A stretch of 64,000 nucleotides of DNA from positions 11,541,525-11,605,524 of the forward strand of contig JAJEKV010000017.1 of NCBI GenBank assembly GCA_021234155.1, read 5' to 3'. Within the stretch, counting starts at the first letter, position 1, and every line of letters starts with the position of its first letter. Origin of the DNA: Isoetes taiwanensis (taxonomy: Eukaryota > Streptophyta > Lycopodiopsida > Isoetales > Isoetaceae). The translations under genes and the position numbers were made by a program. Shown here piece by piece: positions 23,412 through 33,634 of this stretch. Under the pieces are notes generated by a model, which worked only from the letters and a program-made list of their open reading frames with translations, ran no database searches and was not told the origin of the DNA.

Positions 23412-24300
23412 AATTGGATGTTTCTGTTGACCTTATCTCACCTGAGAAACCTGGGCGCTATGTTTCATATTGGCGGTTGATGTCACCATATGGTCAAAAG
23501 TTTGGTTATCGTGTCTGGGCACTGATTTAGGTCTGGAAGCTGGCCAGCCAAAAGCAATTTTATTTTATTCGTTGTTTTTATTAAGGTTCTGCCTTCTGCT
23601 CTGTATGCCTTAAACATCCAAGGTCCTGTGGTAAGACGTTAAACTGCCATACCCAAGGTCACGGGTTCAACGCCTCGTTGTGAAAGTGGCCATGCAATGT
23701 AAAGTTGGTGGGGGAAGGACCCACTTCAGCAATATAAAGTGGTGGGGGCAGGACCCATCTGGGTGTGTTGTAAAGTGTCACATGTCCGATAGGACGCTGC
23801 CTTGTGGCGTGACGTTAAAATCTCTTCTTCTTCTTCTTAAACAGATGATTCCAAAAGTTGCCCAAGAACAGGAGGATACAACTGTAAAGATGGAGACATC
23901 CAATGTAGACATTACAGGCAAAGAAGAAGGTAGAGAGCTTGCAAAAGATTCGGTTGAAGTCAGGGAGACTATAACCAAGCCAGAAGAAATAGCGTATGAG
24001 GAAACTAAAGTTGATGAACTTGCTGATGCAGCTGTACTAGTTAATGTAAAAGGTATTGAAACTGAAAATCAAGAGGGAATTCAACTTTCTGCTGTTGCAC
24101 AACACCTAGAGGATTTAAATGTGGATACAGACATTGTTGTGCTTTTTAAAGCCAAAAGTGTGGACACAGATAATTCTGCCATGGAAAACAGCGAACTAGG
24201 AGGCTTTTCAATGATTGAGATGCCTGTTGACTCTGCTCTTCTTGATCTGAACTTCGTGATTCGGTCCATGAATCATTCAGAAATATGCAAAAAATTCTTG
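23412..24300 (+). pseudogene. NBR1-like selective autophagy receptor, partial
   Basis: NBR1 links ubiquitinated cargo to ATG8 on forming autophagosomes. Exon 23412-23533 gives LDVSVDLISPEKPGRYVSYW, then RLMSPYGQKFGYRVWALI, the end of the Nbr1-type four-tryptophan domain. The last codon before the GT donor is TAG where a CAG would be expected, so translation would stop. After an intron that contains a SINE (23617-23835), the acceptor AAACAG precedes a long acidic open exon from 23845. That exon includes GGFSMIEMP, similar in place and sequence to the FNMVDFP stretch of plant NBR1 linkers. The exon runs into unrelated sequence near 24300, before any UBA domain. PB1 and ZZ domains are also absent. 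It is a truncated, inactive copy. Confidence 0.75.
23617..23835 (+). mobile_element. tRNA-derived SINE (219 bp) with LINE-like 3' end
   Basis: Flanked by the direct repeat CTTAAACA (23609-23616 and 23836-23843), a target-site duplication. The head has an A-box-like TGTGGTAAGACG and a B box GGTTCAACGCC, as in Pol III promoters of tRNA-derived SINEs. The 3' end reads GACGTTAAAAT followed by a TTC run. GACGTTAAAAT is identical to the 3' tip of LINE copy 3 at 50708, also followed by a pyrimidine tandem repeat, so this LINE family is a plausible source of its mobilisation machinery. Confidence 0.78.
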
Positions 24301-24392
24301 GAAAGGGCAAAGAATCCGACAGTTCTTAAGAGCTGCCCCACTGCACAAATTGCTTTTGTGAACTGTTTTTGTGGATCACGAATTAAACTATG

Positions 24393-24470
24393 CACAAAAT
24401 CCTGACCCCTTTTTACCTGCCACAATAACTCCCCTTCTGAAGAACCATAAACCTGCAGGAGATGCCGAGA
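24393..24470 (+). repeat. 78-bp direct repeat flanking the Ty3 element, left copy
   Basis: CAAAATCCTGACCCCTTTTT and the bases after it, to GCAGGAGATGC, recur at about 29395-29470 with few differences. The two copies lie outside the LTRs on opposite sides. Confidence 0.7.
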
Positions 24471-24592
24471 ATTAAATGGGTTCTTGTGTGGCCTAAAATG
24501 GCCTTTGCTTTCTGCATAGAGTGAAATGCCCATGCAAGAACAGAGCAAAATTGGCACTAGTTACATGCAAGTGTGAGTAGCAAAACTAGTTT

Positions 24593-24797
24593 TGCTATAT
24601 GCCAAGGACGTGGATCTTTGGGCCTTTGGTCCAAAGAGGGCTTTTGGGTCCAAAGAGGGCCTTTGGTCCAAAGAAGGACCAAAGGGGGTGTGCATGCTAT
24701 ATAGTAGCTCGGGGGAGAGCTCTGGGGCAGCTGTGTCTTGGCTGAGGGCTCGTGGTTGGGTGGTGAGATAGCGTGCCACGTCAAGAGTCCATTTTAG
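24593..24797 (+). repeat. 5' LTR of the Ty3 element
   Basis: It starts TGCTATATGCCAAGG and contains three tandem units of about 19 bases built on GGGCCTTTGGTCCAAAGA, then a TATATAG motif near 24699. Apart from unit number it differs from the 3' LTR at about three positions. Confidence 0.9.
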
Positions 24798-24820
24798 TGG
24801 TATCAGAGCAACAAGTTTCG

Positions 24821-25446
24821 ATGGCCGGTTCTCCTGCCAATGTTAACTTTGAGGATGAAGAGCTCAAGGAAAAACTTTTTGAGTTAGAGCATGATACTTA
24901 TCATGAGAAAAAACTTGCGGTACCGAGGCTCGAATGCGAGCTGCAAGAATTGGATTCTCTCATGAGCCAGCAGTGTGGCAGATTCGCGGCAAAGGCGTAG
25001 GGCGTCCACGTGAGTGGCATCAAAGCGGTGCCAATGTCAAAATTGAATTCAAAAAGTATTCCAATACTAGTGATGCGGATGAACTTTTGCATGGCTCCGG
25101 ATTTGAATTCATATTTTGCTAAGACTAAGGATGAGCGAAGACACTCGGTTATATTTTGCTTTGGCGTCATCCGGATGGGGTTACAAAGGACCGGTGGCTA
25201 GATATCCGAAGAACCAGCCGGTCGATCAACCTATTGTTACCTTTTGCGGAATTTGAAAAGCAAATCAAAAATCATTTTTTGGGTCATAATTGGGAGCGCG
25301 ATCTTATCGCTGAATGGAATAAGTTGACCCAACAAAACATGGAAACTGTTCGATCCTTCACCGCGCGAGTTTTAAAGAAAGGACTTCAACTTAGTAAAAA
25401 TGATACTGAGAAGTCTGAAAAACTCATGGGTGGGGTTCATCGTTAG
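24821..25446 (+). pseudogene. Ty3 element gag (degenerate)
   Basis: The gag polyprotein forms the virus-like particle. The ATG at 24821, 12 bases after the primer-binding site, opens MAGSPANVNFEDEELKEKLF and is lost at a stop at 25000. The later block (25156-25446) has DIRRTSRSINLLLPFAEFEK followed by HFLGHNWERDLIAEWNKLTQ and VRSFTARVLKKGLQL, which fits the retrotransposon Gag family. No CCHC zinc knuckle is visible before the protease, where a deletion probably removed it. Several frame changes occur between the blocks. Confidence 0.75.
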
Positions 25447-25502
25447 GTGCACGCGGCTTCGACACGCAAGTTGCCAATCTTTCTTTTGGTGCGCTCTGTA
25501 AG

Positions 25503-26573
25503 ATGGCAGAGAAAGCAGAGGAGGAAGGTTTGGCCCTCACGGAAGCCATTAATGCTCAACGTGGCCTCAAAGTTTCTATGAAAGAGGCGAGTGGTTTTCG
25601 GGATAAATCAATGGGATCTGCTCCAGGGTCTGGGCCATTCAAACGGCCGCACACAGACGTTGCAGATAATGAACCTGTTGGGGCCAAAGAGCCAAAGGAA
25701 TCGTATCAAGCATGCAAGAAGCGGCTTATGCGAGAGAATAGTGATGTAGAATTATCTTCTGCTTTCTTGAATGTTGCCCCTCCGCCTTCTTCATTTATGG
25801 TCAAGGATGTTGAATTTCAATCGCAGGGATATCTCTGTAAACGTTCTTTCATGGTTTCTGACCTTGGAGGTATGGATATTATTCTAGGCATGCCGTGGCA
25901 TAAGGCTATTAATCCTCTTATAGATTGGAAAGCGGGTATTGTTATGTTATCCCTGGAAGGGGGTAAAAAGACCTTCAAGTTTGTGAAGGATGATATTGTT
26001 TCCCCTATTCCAACAGTTTCTGTTGTACAGTTTAAACGTTTGGCAATGAAAACTCATTTTGTGTATTTGGTGGTTTTGCGTTCTAAGTTTCATGTATCCC
26101 CATTAAATGAGTGTCAAACAATCTTTTTGCATTATTTTGATGATGTCTTTTCAAATGAAATTCCACAAACTTTGCCACCCCAACGTTTGGAGGACCACAG
26201 GATTGATCTTCTTCCTGCGAAAGAACCTCCTAATCAAGCTCCTTATCGGAGAATGCATGGCCAACAAGTTGAGATTAGGCGCCAGCTTGATGAGTTACTT
26301 CAAGCTGGATTGATCCGGCATAGTTCCTCACCTTTTGGTGCTCTTGTCTTGTTGGTTAAGAAAAAAGATAATTCCTGGCGCATGTGTATAGGTTATCGCG
26401 CTTTGAATAAGATAACCTTAAAGAATCGGTTTCCTATACCAAGGGCGGATTCCAAGGTGCCACAGTTTTTAGCCGTCTTGATCTTAAGTCAGGGTATTGG
26501 CAACTTAAGGTTGCGCCTGAAGATGTTCATAAGACTGCGTTTAGGACAACCTTTGGACATTATGAGTTTTTAG
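25503..26573 (+). pseudogene. Ty3 element protease and N-terminal RT
   Basis: A 356-codon frame. The first part has SDLGGMDIILGMPWH and NPLIDWK, the C-terminal half of the aspartic protease; the catalytic Asp-Ser/Thr-Gly loop that should precede it is missing, apparently deleted. The RT begins with DHRIDLLPAKEPPNQAPYRR, then LDELLQAGLIRHSSSPFGA and WRMCIGYRALN, where the usual Asp of VDYRALN is Gly. After FPIPRAD a deletion of roughly 20 codons and a frameshift put the rest of the frame out of phase; the true RT phase resumes with GATVFSRLDLKSGYW in another frame. Confidence 0.9.
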
Positions 26574-26575
26574 TC

Positions 26576-27595
26576 ATGCCATTTGGACTTACAAATGCGC
26601 TAGCTTCTTTTGCGAGGCTAATGGGGCGAATATTTGAAGATGTGCATGGCATTTATATTGTCGTGTTCTTTGATGACATATTAGTTTTTAGTAAGTCCGA
26701 GGAAGATCATTACTTGCATTTGCGGGAGGTTTTCCGTCGGTTAAGGGAGGAGTCTATTACTCTTAATCCTAAGAAAAGTATCTTTTTCCAATCGGAAATT
26801 GAATATTTGGGTCATATTGTTTGCGCTGAGGGTCTTAAAGTTGATCTCAGTAAGGTCCAAGCAATTGTGGATTGGCATGTACCTACTTCAGTTGCTGCAT
26901 TGCGTTCCTTTCTGGGTTTATGCAGTTATTATAGGAAGTTTGTACAGAATTTTGCTCGTTTAGCTTCAGATTTATATTTGTTGCTACGAAAAGATGTTCC
27001 TTTCCAATGGAATCATAATCGTCAGTTTGCTTTCCAAGTTTTAAAGGATGCCATGGTTAATCCTCCTGTTCTGCGTTTGCCAAAGTTTGGTCTACCTTTC
27101 TTGTTATGTGTTGATGCAAGTGGTGTGGCTTTGGGCGCAGTTTTGATGTAGGATGGTCATCCTATTGCTTATGAAAGTCGGAAGTTTTCTGACACAGAAA
27201 GTAGATATAGTGTTTATGATAAGGAATTTCTGGCTGTCATTCATGCTTTGAAAGTGTGGCGACACTATCTTATAGGGTCAACAGTTCATATTTTAACTGA
27301 TCACCAAAGCGTTAGGCACATTGTTTCACAGAAAACATTATCGGAAAGGCAGTTGAAATGGGTTGCTTTTATGCAGCAATATGATTTCTCAGTGGATTAT
27401 CGTCCTGGTAAAGAGAATGTTGTAGCTGATGCTTTAAGTAGACGTTATGTAGTTTGTTCTCTTTCTATAGCACAATCCAACCATTTGGAGGGAATGAAGC
27501 CATTGTATGCCACTGACCCTGATTATAAGGATATTTGGTTGTTAGCTCAAAGTGGCAATGCATATGGATATAAGATCGTTAATGGGTTCTTGTAG
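26576..27595 (+). pseudogene. Ty3 element RT palm and RNase H
   Basis: It continues RT with MPFGLTNALASFARLM and the catalytic FDDILVFSKSEED, then LGHIVCAEGLKVDLSKVQAI of the thumb. The RNase H domain starts with FGLPFLLCVDASGVALGAVL, where an in-frame TAG (27149-27151) interrupts. It resumes in the same frame with DGHPIAYESRKF, then LTDHQSVRHIVSQKTLSERQ and YRPGKENVVADALSRR, the conserved RNase H end. Only one stop separates the two parts, so decay here is light. Confidence 0.92.
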
Positions 27596-27616
27596 AAAGG
27601 TCCAAAGCTATGCATT

Positions 27617-28581
27617 GTGCGGAATTTTCGGTCACTTATTCTTAGAGAAGTCCATGATGCACCTACTGCGGGTCATCGTGGCGTGGGGGCAACTTTGGCA
27701 AAGCTTGAACCATACTTTATTTGGCCTGGCTTGCGGAGAGATGTTTTGGTTCATATTCGTCATTGTGTTACTTGTCAACGGATAAAGAAAGCGAACAAGA
27801 AACCTCATGGTGTTCCTTTATCCTTGCCTATTTCGGAGGCAAAGTGGGAACAGATCACTACGGATTTTATTGTTGGTCTTCCTCCCAGTTCTCGCAAGAA
27901 CACTGTCATTTGGACATTGTTGATTGTTTAACTAAGCATGCTCATTTTATTCCTTGTTCGGATAAGTTGACGGCTTATAGTGCGACTACGCTCTTTATCA
28001 AAGAGATATTTAGGCTACATGGGTTGCCAAAGATTATTGTATCTGATCGTGATACAAAGTTTACTAGTAAATTCTGGAAGGCATTGTTTATGCAATTGGG
28101 GACAGAGTTAAGGTTCTCCAATCGTTTTTCACCCGGCCCGATGGACAATCCGAGGTGGTAAATAAAGTTATTTGTTCCCATCTTAAGGGGTTTGTCAATG
28201 AACATCAAGGTCATTGGGAAGAGTATTTGCCTATTTAAATTTGTGTATAATAATACCTATCGGTCTACCATAAAGATGACCCCTTTTCAAAGGCGGTCTA
28301 TGGTCACTTGTATGGAGCCACTCTTTCGAGTGTGTGAGGATGTTCCAAATTACGATGATTTGGTTATTGAGCATAAGGATCTCATAGACTTGCTTCAAGC
28401 TCGTATTCGAGATGCTCAAGCATCTTTTACAAATAAATCATCTAAGTTGCGGCAACCAATGGTTTTTAAGGAAGGAGATTGGGTATGGATGAGGATCCAT
28501 AAAGGCCACTTTAAGAAAGATGCGCGCAAGAAGGATCTTAAGTTGGCACCCCGTTTCCACTGGACCATTTCAAGTTATTAA
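27617..28581 (+). pseudogene. Ty3 element integrase
   Basis: An H2C2 zinc-binding head (HDAPTAGHRGVGATLAKLEP, then CVTCQRI) is followed by the catalytic core with the first Asp in ITTDFIVGLPPS. A one-base insertion near 27905 moves the frame to CLTKHAHFIPC and LPKIIVSDRDTKFTSKFW, which holds the second Asp. Another shift near 28140 leads to GQSEVVNKVICSHLKGFV, with the catalytic Glu, and to VYNNTYRSTIKMTPFQ. The C-terminal part (MVFKEGDWVWMRI) is the typical Ty3 integrase tail before the chromodomain. Confidence 0.9.
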
Positions 28582-28584
28582 AGT

Positions 28585-28983
28585 GGTCAATGAGAATGCG
28601 TATCAATTAAGATTGCCTCCGAGGTTGGAAAATGCATGATGTAGTGAATGTTTCATTCCTAAAGGCTTATTATGGTAAGGAGTTACCTCAACTTGGGAGG
28701 TTAACTGAGCCAAAATTGATTGATGATTCCGAAGTTCTAGAGCCGGAAACAATTTTGGCGGATAAATCCACTAGTGGTTCAAGACAATATTTGGTTAAGT
28801 TCGCTCACAAGCCTTTGGGTGCGTGGCAATGTTTTAGAAGCTTATCCGGATATTCTTAGGGAATATAAAGATCGGAAAGCTAAGGAAGCCGACAGACAAG
28901 AGGAAGTCCAAGCACATGCTTCTACTAGCCGGCCTAAGCGAGGGCCAAGGAAGGATTATGCTCGGATGGCTAAAGGTATTTAG
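28585..28983 (+). pseudogene. Ty3 element integrase C-terminus and chromodomain-like segment
   Basis: HDVVNVSFLKAYYGKELPQL leads to EVLEPETILADKST, then RQYLVKFAHKPLG, the beta-strand core of a chromodomain as found at the end of chromovirus integrases. A frameshift near 28830 separates it from EAYPDILREYKDRKAKEADR and a basic tail ending at 28983. Such domains direct integration to heterochromatin in chromoviruses; here this is inferred from family knowledge. Confidence 0.75.
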
Positions 28984-29029
28984 ACACCCTTTTGCAGCAG
29001 AGGATGCTGCAATGTCAAGAGGGGGGGAA

Positions 29030-29292
29030 TGCTATATGCCAAGGACGTGGATCTTTGGGCCTTTTGGTCCAAAGAGGGCTTTTGGGTCCAAAGAGGGCCT
29101 TTTGGTCCAAAGAGGGCCTTTTGGTCCAAAGAGGGCTTTTGGGTCCAAAGAGGGCCTTTGGTCCAAAGAAGGACCAAAGGGGGCGTGCATGCTATATAGT
29201 AGCTCGGGGGAGAGCTCTGGGGCAGCTGTGTCTTGGCTGAGGGCTCGTGGTTGGGTGGTGAGATAGCGTGCCACGTCAAAAGTCCATTTTAG
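29030..29292 (+). repeat. 3' LTR of the Ty3 element
   Basis: Same ends as the 5' LTR, but with six instead of three copies of the 19-base GGTCCAAAGAGGGC-type unit, making it about 57 bases longer. Confidence 0.9.
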
Positions 29293-29394
29293 GTTTGTGG
29301 CTGCTGAATCAATTCTCCACAAACGCCAACAAAATAAGCTGCAGTGGCCGATTTTTGAAGACTGCAAGGCATGGCATAGAGAGCAATGAATAAC

Positions 29395-29470
29395 AAAATC
29401 CTGACCCCTTTTTACCTGCCACATTACCTCCCCTTCTGAAGAACCACAATCCTGCAGGAGATGCTGAGAG
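29395..29470 (+). repeat. 78-bp direct repeat flanking the Ty3 element, right copy
   Basis: Matches 24393-24470 from CAAAATCCTGACCCC to GCAGGAGATGC. A further short direct repeat, ATCGGAATCAGAAGGGGC, follows at 29480 and 29569. Confidence 0.7.
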
Positions 29471-29991
29471 CAATGGCAAAAATCGGAATCAGAAGGGGCG
29501 GCTATGCCCCTTCTCATGGCCTCTATGCCATGAGTAATGAAAGCCGAGAGTAAGGAAAGCAATGGCGAAATCGGAATCAGAAGGGGCTGCTATGGCGCAG
29601 ATGGTCTTCCGTTAATGCTTTGCTCACGTGCAATTTTCACATCTTTTTTCTTTTCTCTATTTTTTGCCCTCCAAAACACAGTTAATGCCAAAGCATCTTG
29701 CCAACAAGAATTATATGAGTTAGGGTCCATTCAGACTCGCCGTTAAGTTAGGTTTAGTTAATATTTTTAACTACAATTCTTTTCACACCACAAGTTAAGT
29801 TAATAAAATTAAGTTAGTGATGGTTAACTTTTTTTTTAACCAAAACCTTAACCAAATCTTTCTTCACACTCATCGTAGTTAATATGCTGTTAAATTTTTT
29901 TTAACTAGACCACTAAAATACACTACAAAATGTAAAAATTTAAAGTGACCCTGACGACGTCACTTTAACGCCAGTTAACTATGGCGATGAG

Positions 29992-30083
29992 TTTTGACGA
30001 GCAGAGTTTTGACGAGCAGAGCAGATATGGAAAGCGAGTTTTGACGAGCAGAGTTTTGACGAGCAGAGCAGATATGGAAAGCG
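29992..30083 (+). repeat. Tandem repeat of about 47 bp
   Basis: Two units of GAGTTTTGACGAGCAGAG (itself doubled) plus CAGATATGGAAAGC. The second unit abuts an ATG-initiated frame at 30090 that I cannot assign. Confidence 0.75.
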
Positions 30084-30089
30084 ACGGAG

Positions 30090-30820
30090 ATGGTCGTGGA
30101 TGCGGTCCAGTCCGTGATGGCTCTTTGGCTTCTTAATGGGTATGCCTTTCTGTCTTTTGGTGAGTATTTCTATCTTTCAATCCCATTTCTAAATCTTATG
30201 ACCTGTGTTTGTAAGGATCATTTTTGCGGGCATAACAGGTTCTGCACATTAATTATAAGGCCAAGGACTTGCAGGAACCCTAGAGATATTGCAGGACATG
30301 TTTTGCTGCTCTCTAGTGATGCATGCATGAATCTGGATAACCTACTTATAGACTAGACCTGGTTATAGTTAGGTAAATAAGAAATCCCACTAGCTGTCAA
30401 TGGAGTGTAGGATTGCATCCTTATTATCAGAATTTAGGCTTCATTTATCACCAGGTTCATAGGGTGTAAGAATTGATTTGCAGTCTGTCATGTTAGCATT
30501 GCTCTTTAAGAAAGTTAAGAAGTTGCTTACCACTCAAGCAACATTTACTTCCTAATATAATAGATGTCTAATTATTGAAAAGAAATATGGAAGCAGCTCT
30601 GTGCTACTTAGATGAAAGTATTGTACTTGTAATAGAAGGGCTGTCGAGCAGGAACTGTTCTGATGTGGTAGTTGCCACTTCTTTAAAAAATGCTCTTTTA
30701 AAACGAAGGACTTTACTTGATCATGTATTCAGTGCTGAATTCAGATCACATATTTCTGCTTTCAATAGACTTGGTGGTGGTGCGGATGTATATAATCTAC
30801 TTGAGCTCCCATCGTGAGAG
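30090..30820 (+). other. Unassigned exon-like frames in the Harbinger cargo
   Basis: Frame 30090-30356 opens MVVDAVQSVMALWLLNG and then meets GGTATGC, a possible splice donor. Frame 30575-30817 reads MEAALCYLDESIVLVIEGL and further protein-like sequence for 80 codons. Neither matches a family I recognise. Given the HSP70 pieces next to them, they are probably captured fragments. Confidence 0.3.
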
Positions 30821-31029
30821 ACTTTAGAATCCTGTAACTTCTCAAACCACGTGTTAAAGAGGCTTTAGTTGCAAATATAAAATGCATAAATGACGGCCTC
30901 TGTGCTTTTGTTGCAGCTGATGATTGGATACTTGGCAATGCTCCCACATTTGCAGGCTTTGAAAGTCATGAATTTATTATGTATAACAATGCAGTTTAAT
31001 ATGCATAGCGTTATCTGCATTTGGAAACA

Positions 31030-31405
31030 AGTGCATGTGGGGTTCCTCAGATTAATGTCTACTTTGATATTGATGCTAATGTTATTTTTAATGTTTCTGT
31101 CGAGGATACGAGGATATGACTACTGGCCAAAAGAACAAAATCACTATTACTAATGGCTGAGCAAGCAAGAAAATGAAAAGATGGTCCAGGATGCTGAGAA
31201 ATATAAGTCTGAGGATGAGGAGCACAAGAAAAAGATTGAAGCCAAGAGCTCTCTTGAGAACGATGGTTACAACACAAGGAATATCATTAAGGATGGCAAG
31301 ATTGTAGGCAAGCTTAATCGTGTTGATAAGAAGAAAATTGAGGATTCTGTTGAACATGCTATCCACTGGCTTGACCATAACCAGTGGGAGAATCAATACG
31401 TATTC
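31030..31405 (+). pseudogene. HSP70 substrate-binding end, captured fragment
   Basis: Matches the C-terminal half of cytosolic or ER HSP70. A damaged GVPQINVYFDIDAN stretch and [10 protein letters not shown]-like bases (frame broken by a small insertion near 31105) are followed by [20 protein letters not shown], then [20 protein letters not shown] and [20 protein letters not shown]. This is the helical lid of the substrate-binding domain. The ATPase region that should precede it is not upstream; a part of it lies downstream instead. It is inside the Harbinger-type element and cannot make a chaperone. Confidence 0.88.
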
Positions 31406-31690
31406 CAAGGTGCAACAATTGTTGCAAGATGTTTTTAATGGGAAGGAGCTTTGCAATAGCATTAATCCAGATGAGGCAGTTGCTTATGGTGCAGTTGTTT
31501 AGGCTGCAATTTTGAGTGGAGAAGGCAATACAAAGGCCCAGGACCTATTGTTGCTTGATGTTATGCCTCTATCTCTTGGTCTTGGGACCGCTGGTGGTGT
31601 CTTGGCTGTTTTGATCCCAAGAAATACTGCCAACCAAGAAGCAACATGTAATCTCTATTTACTCTGATAACTCTGAGAAAATGGTATTGC
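31406..31690 (+). pseudogene. HSP70 ATPase-domain end, captured fragment in swapped order
   Basis: Reads [31 protein letters not shown], a TAG, then [20 protein letters not shown] and [13 protein letters not shown]. This is the last part of the HSP70 nucleotide-binding domain plus the linker. In a normal gene this segment lies before the one at 31030-31405, so the order is permuted although both are on the same strand. A stop (31499-31501) and lost conserved residues after IPRNT mark it as dead. Confidence 0.88.
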
Positions 31691-32232
31691 AAGAATGCAA
31701 AGATTATATGCCACCATTAATTATGGTGGTCTCTTAACACGTGTAATTAGCTTTGGACTTATAGTGATTAACAAATGAAAATGTTCTAATCCATTATTAT
31801 TCCAGTGCTTTTGTTGTGCATTGTAATTTCTTGAATTTCTTGCTTTATGAAGTTGGGAGCAGCCCAAATACTGTCATTTTCCTTGGCGTGCAAGCATCTA
31901 GTAAAAAGGGCCCCTATTTTATAGCATGTTGCAAGCCAGGAGCTCCATACATCCCTGGTTTATTATTGTGAATGATATTACGTTTAATAGCAAGTGAGTT
32001 GTAAGTACCATTAACAACACAGTTATATGGTCTAGCATGCCTAGAATAACAGGCAACCTTGGAAGCAATCATGGTATCGAATACCATTACCACCTGAATT
32101 GCAGGAATTCACCTGGATTGACAAAACAGTGACATCTGTAACTTTTGTACTCATGAAATTCCTGCCGAAATTCCTGCCCTTTTCCTGTTGTGTTGAAACA
32201 ATTGTACCCTCTTGCACGTGCCCCCATAATAG

Positions 32233-32367
32233 AGTACCATATATGTCCGATTCTAAAAAACTGAGATCCTCATATACCAGACATAATTGCCCTCCACTGT
32301 ACCATATATGTCCGATTCTAAAAAACTGAGCTCCTAATATACCAGACATAATTGCCTTCCACTATAG
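32233..32367 (+). repeat. Tandem duplication of about 67 bp
   Basis: Two near-identical units run from GTACCATATATGTCCGATTC to GACATAATTGCC. A second small tandem pair of about 45 bases (CTTCACAAAAATT type) is at 32559-32645. Confidence 0.8.
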
Positions 32368-33168
32368 CCTATTTGCTACTTTTTATGGACCTTCTTTGCA
32401 GATATCATATCTACCAGCCTAGTAAAAAACAACAATAAATATATGGTATACTCATTCCCAGTCCCAAGGCAAGCAGTAAATATGAGCACTCAATTATTTG
32501 CTGTAGCTAGGCAACCTAGTGAAAGGCATTTAAGAATGTCTTTGCAAACCCCTGCAGCTTCACAAAAATTCATTATCAAAATATCGATGTAGTATATATT
32601 GGCTTCACAAAAATTTGTCATCAAAATATAGATGTGGTATATGTTTTAGGCATGACTATAACTTTATGACTTAAAAGTACACGTTCTTTAAAGTGGTAAC
32701 TTGATTAGAAACGTGTTAAGTGCGTTTTGTTTAAGTTAACAACGATAAACTTAACTAGATTGGTGTGACATGTTTTGATTAAGTTAAAATCCTAACTTAA
32801 CTTAACTAGATTAGTGCGAATATGTTTTGGTTAAAATTGTAATTTAACTAAAGCATGTCTGAAGGTCTTTTGGTTGACCACTAACTTAACAAGACCACAT
32901 CTGAACAAGTAGTTAGGTTAAAATTGTCTAACTTAACTATGTATGGTGTGAAGGTAATTTAATTTGTCTTAGTTGAGTTAAGTATTTAACTGCAACTTGA
33001 CCATTTTTAGTGCGACTGGAATTGTTATAGTTAAGTTTAACTAGGTAGTTAATTTTTTTTAACTTAACCTAACTTAACGGCTCGGCTAGTGCGAATAGAC
33101 CCTTAGATGACTAAATGGCAAATTAATGCAAGAAAGGGAAGGAACACAATGCAGCACTTGTGTTTTTT

Positions 33169-33457
33169 GGGTTGCCCCTAGGGGGGCAAGCCCTCGTTGA
33201 TGTGGGTTTATGGCATATTCCAGGCATATGCCAGTATATGCCAGGAATGTGCCAATGACTGCTAAAAACCTGCTATCCCGTGTAAACTGGCGGTGGCCGC
33301 CGTTGTTGGGATCCACTTTGGAAACCGGCTAACCTGTTCTTGCTCCTAATCAATCTACGAAAGGCGTCCCGTATCAGCTAATTGGAGTCTTGTCGGATGA
33401 TGGAGGCCTTGCCGGATGATGGATTCTTGCTGAATGATGGAGCCTTGCTGGATGTTA
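33169..33457 (+). repeat. Repeat family C, copy 2, with a 19-bp tandem array
   Basis: The hairpin GGGTTGCCCCTAGGGGGGCA starts at 33169. A second hairpin with 19-bp arms at 33211-33229 and 33236-33254 (two mismatches, 6-base loop) follows, then AAACTGGCGGT. At its right end (33384-33457) are four units of a 19-base repeat of the GGAGCCTTGCTGGATGAT type. Confidence 0.75.
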
Positions 33458-33634
33458 TATCTGCGCAGGTAAGTTTGTCTTTGCCTTATCCTTTCATTCA
33501 TTTATTTATAAATCTTAGGTAAGGATCAGGAAAGACCCATCAACACCTGGTATAAGCTTACCTGACATAATGTCTCTTGTATGACATGATATCGGTCATG
33601 CTAAAAATTCCAGCATCTTCCAGATTCTTCAAGA

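Larger units (their letters stand above)
24593..29292 (+). mobile_element. Ty3-type LTR retrotransposon, chromovirus-like
   Basis: A 4.7-kb element with two similar LTRs, a primer-binding site TGGTATCAGAGC at 24798-24809, and a purine-rich tract (AGAGGGGGGGAA) just before the 3' LTR. Between them lie gag, protease, RT, RNase H, integrase and a C-terminal chromodomain-like segment, in Ty3 order. It has multiple frameshifts, stops and internal deletions, so it is non-autonomous. No exact target duplication could be fixed because the LTR 3' border is ambiguous (CA or TTTTAG). Confidence 0.93.
29723..33102. mobile_element. PIF/Harbinger-type DNA element (3,380 bp) with host fragments
   Basis: Bounded by TTA duplications (29720-29722 and 33103-33105). 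The terminal inverted repeats start GGGTCCATTCAGACTCG on the left and GGGTCTATTCGCACTAG on the right strand, and continue with CCGTTAAGTTAGGTT on both. Subterminal regions (29740-29900 and 32700-33080) are packed with GTTAA/TTAAC motifs. TTA duplications with GGG-starting ends fit the PIF/Harbinger (Tourist) superfamily. No transposase was recognised. The cargo includes HSP70 pieces and unassigned exon-like stretches. Confidence 0.85.

Noticed and set aside
24588-29297. A 5-bp target duplication for the Ty3 element (AGTTT versus GGTTT)
   Set aside because: The LTR 3' border is ambiguous and the candidates do not match exactly.
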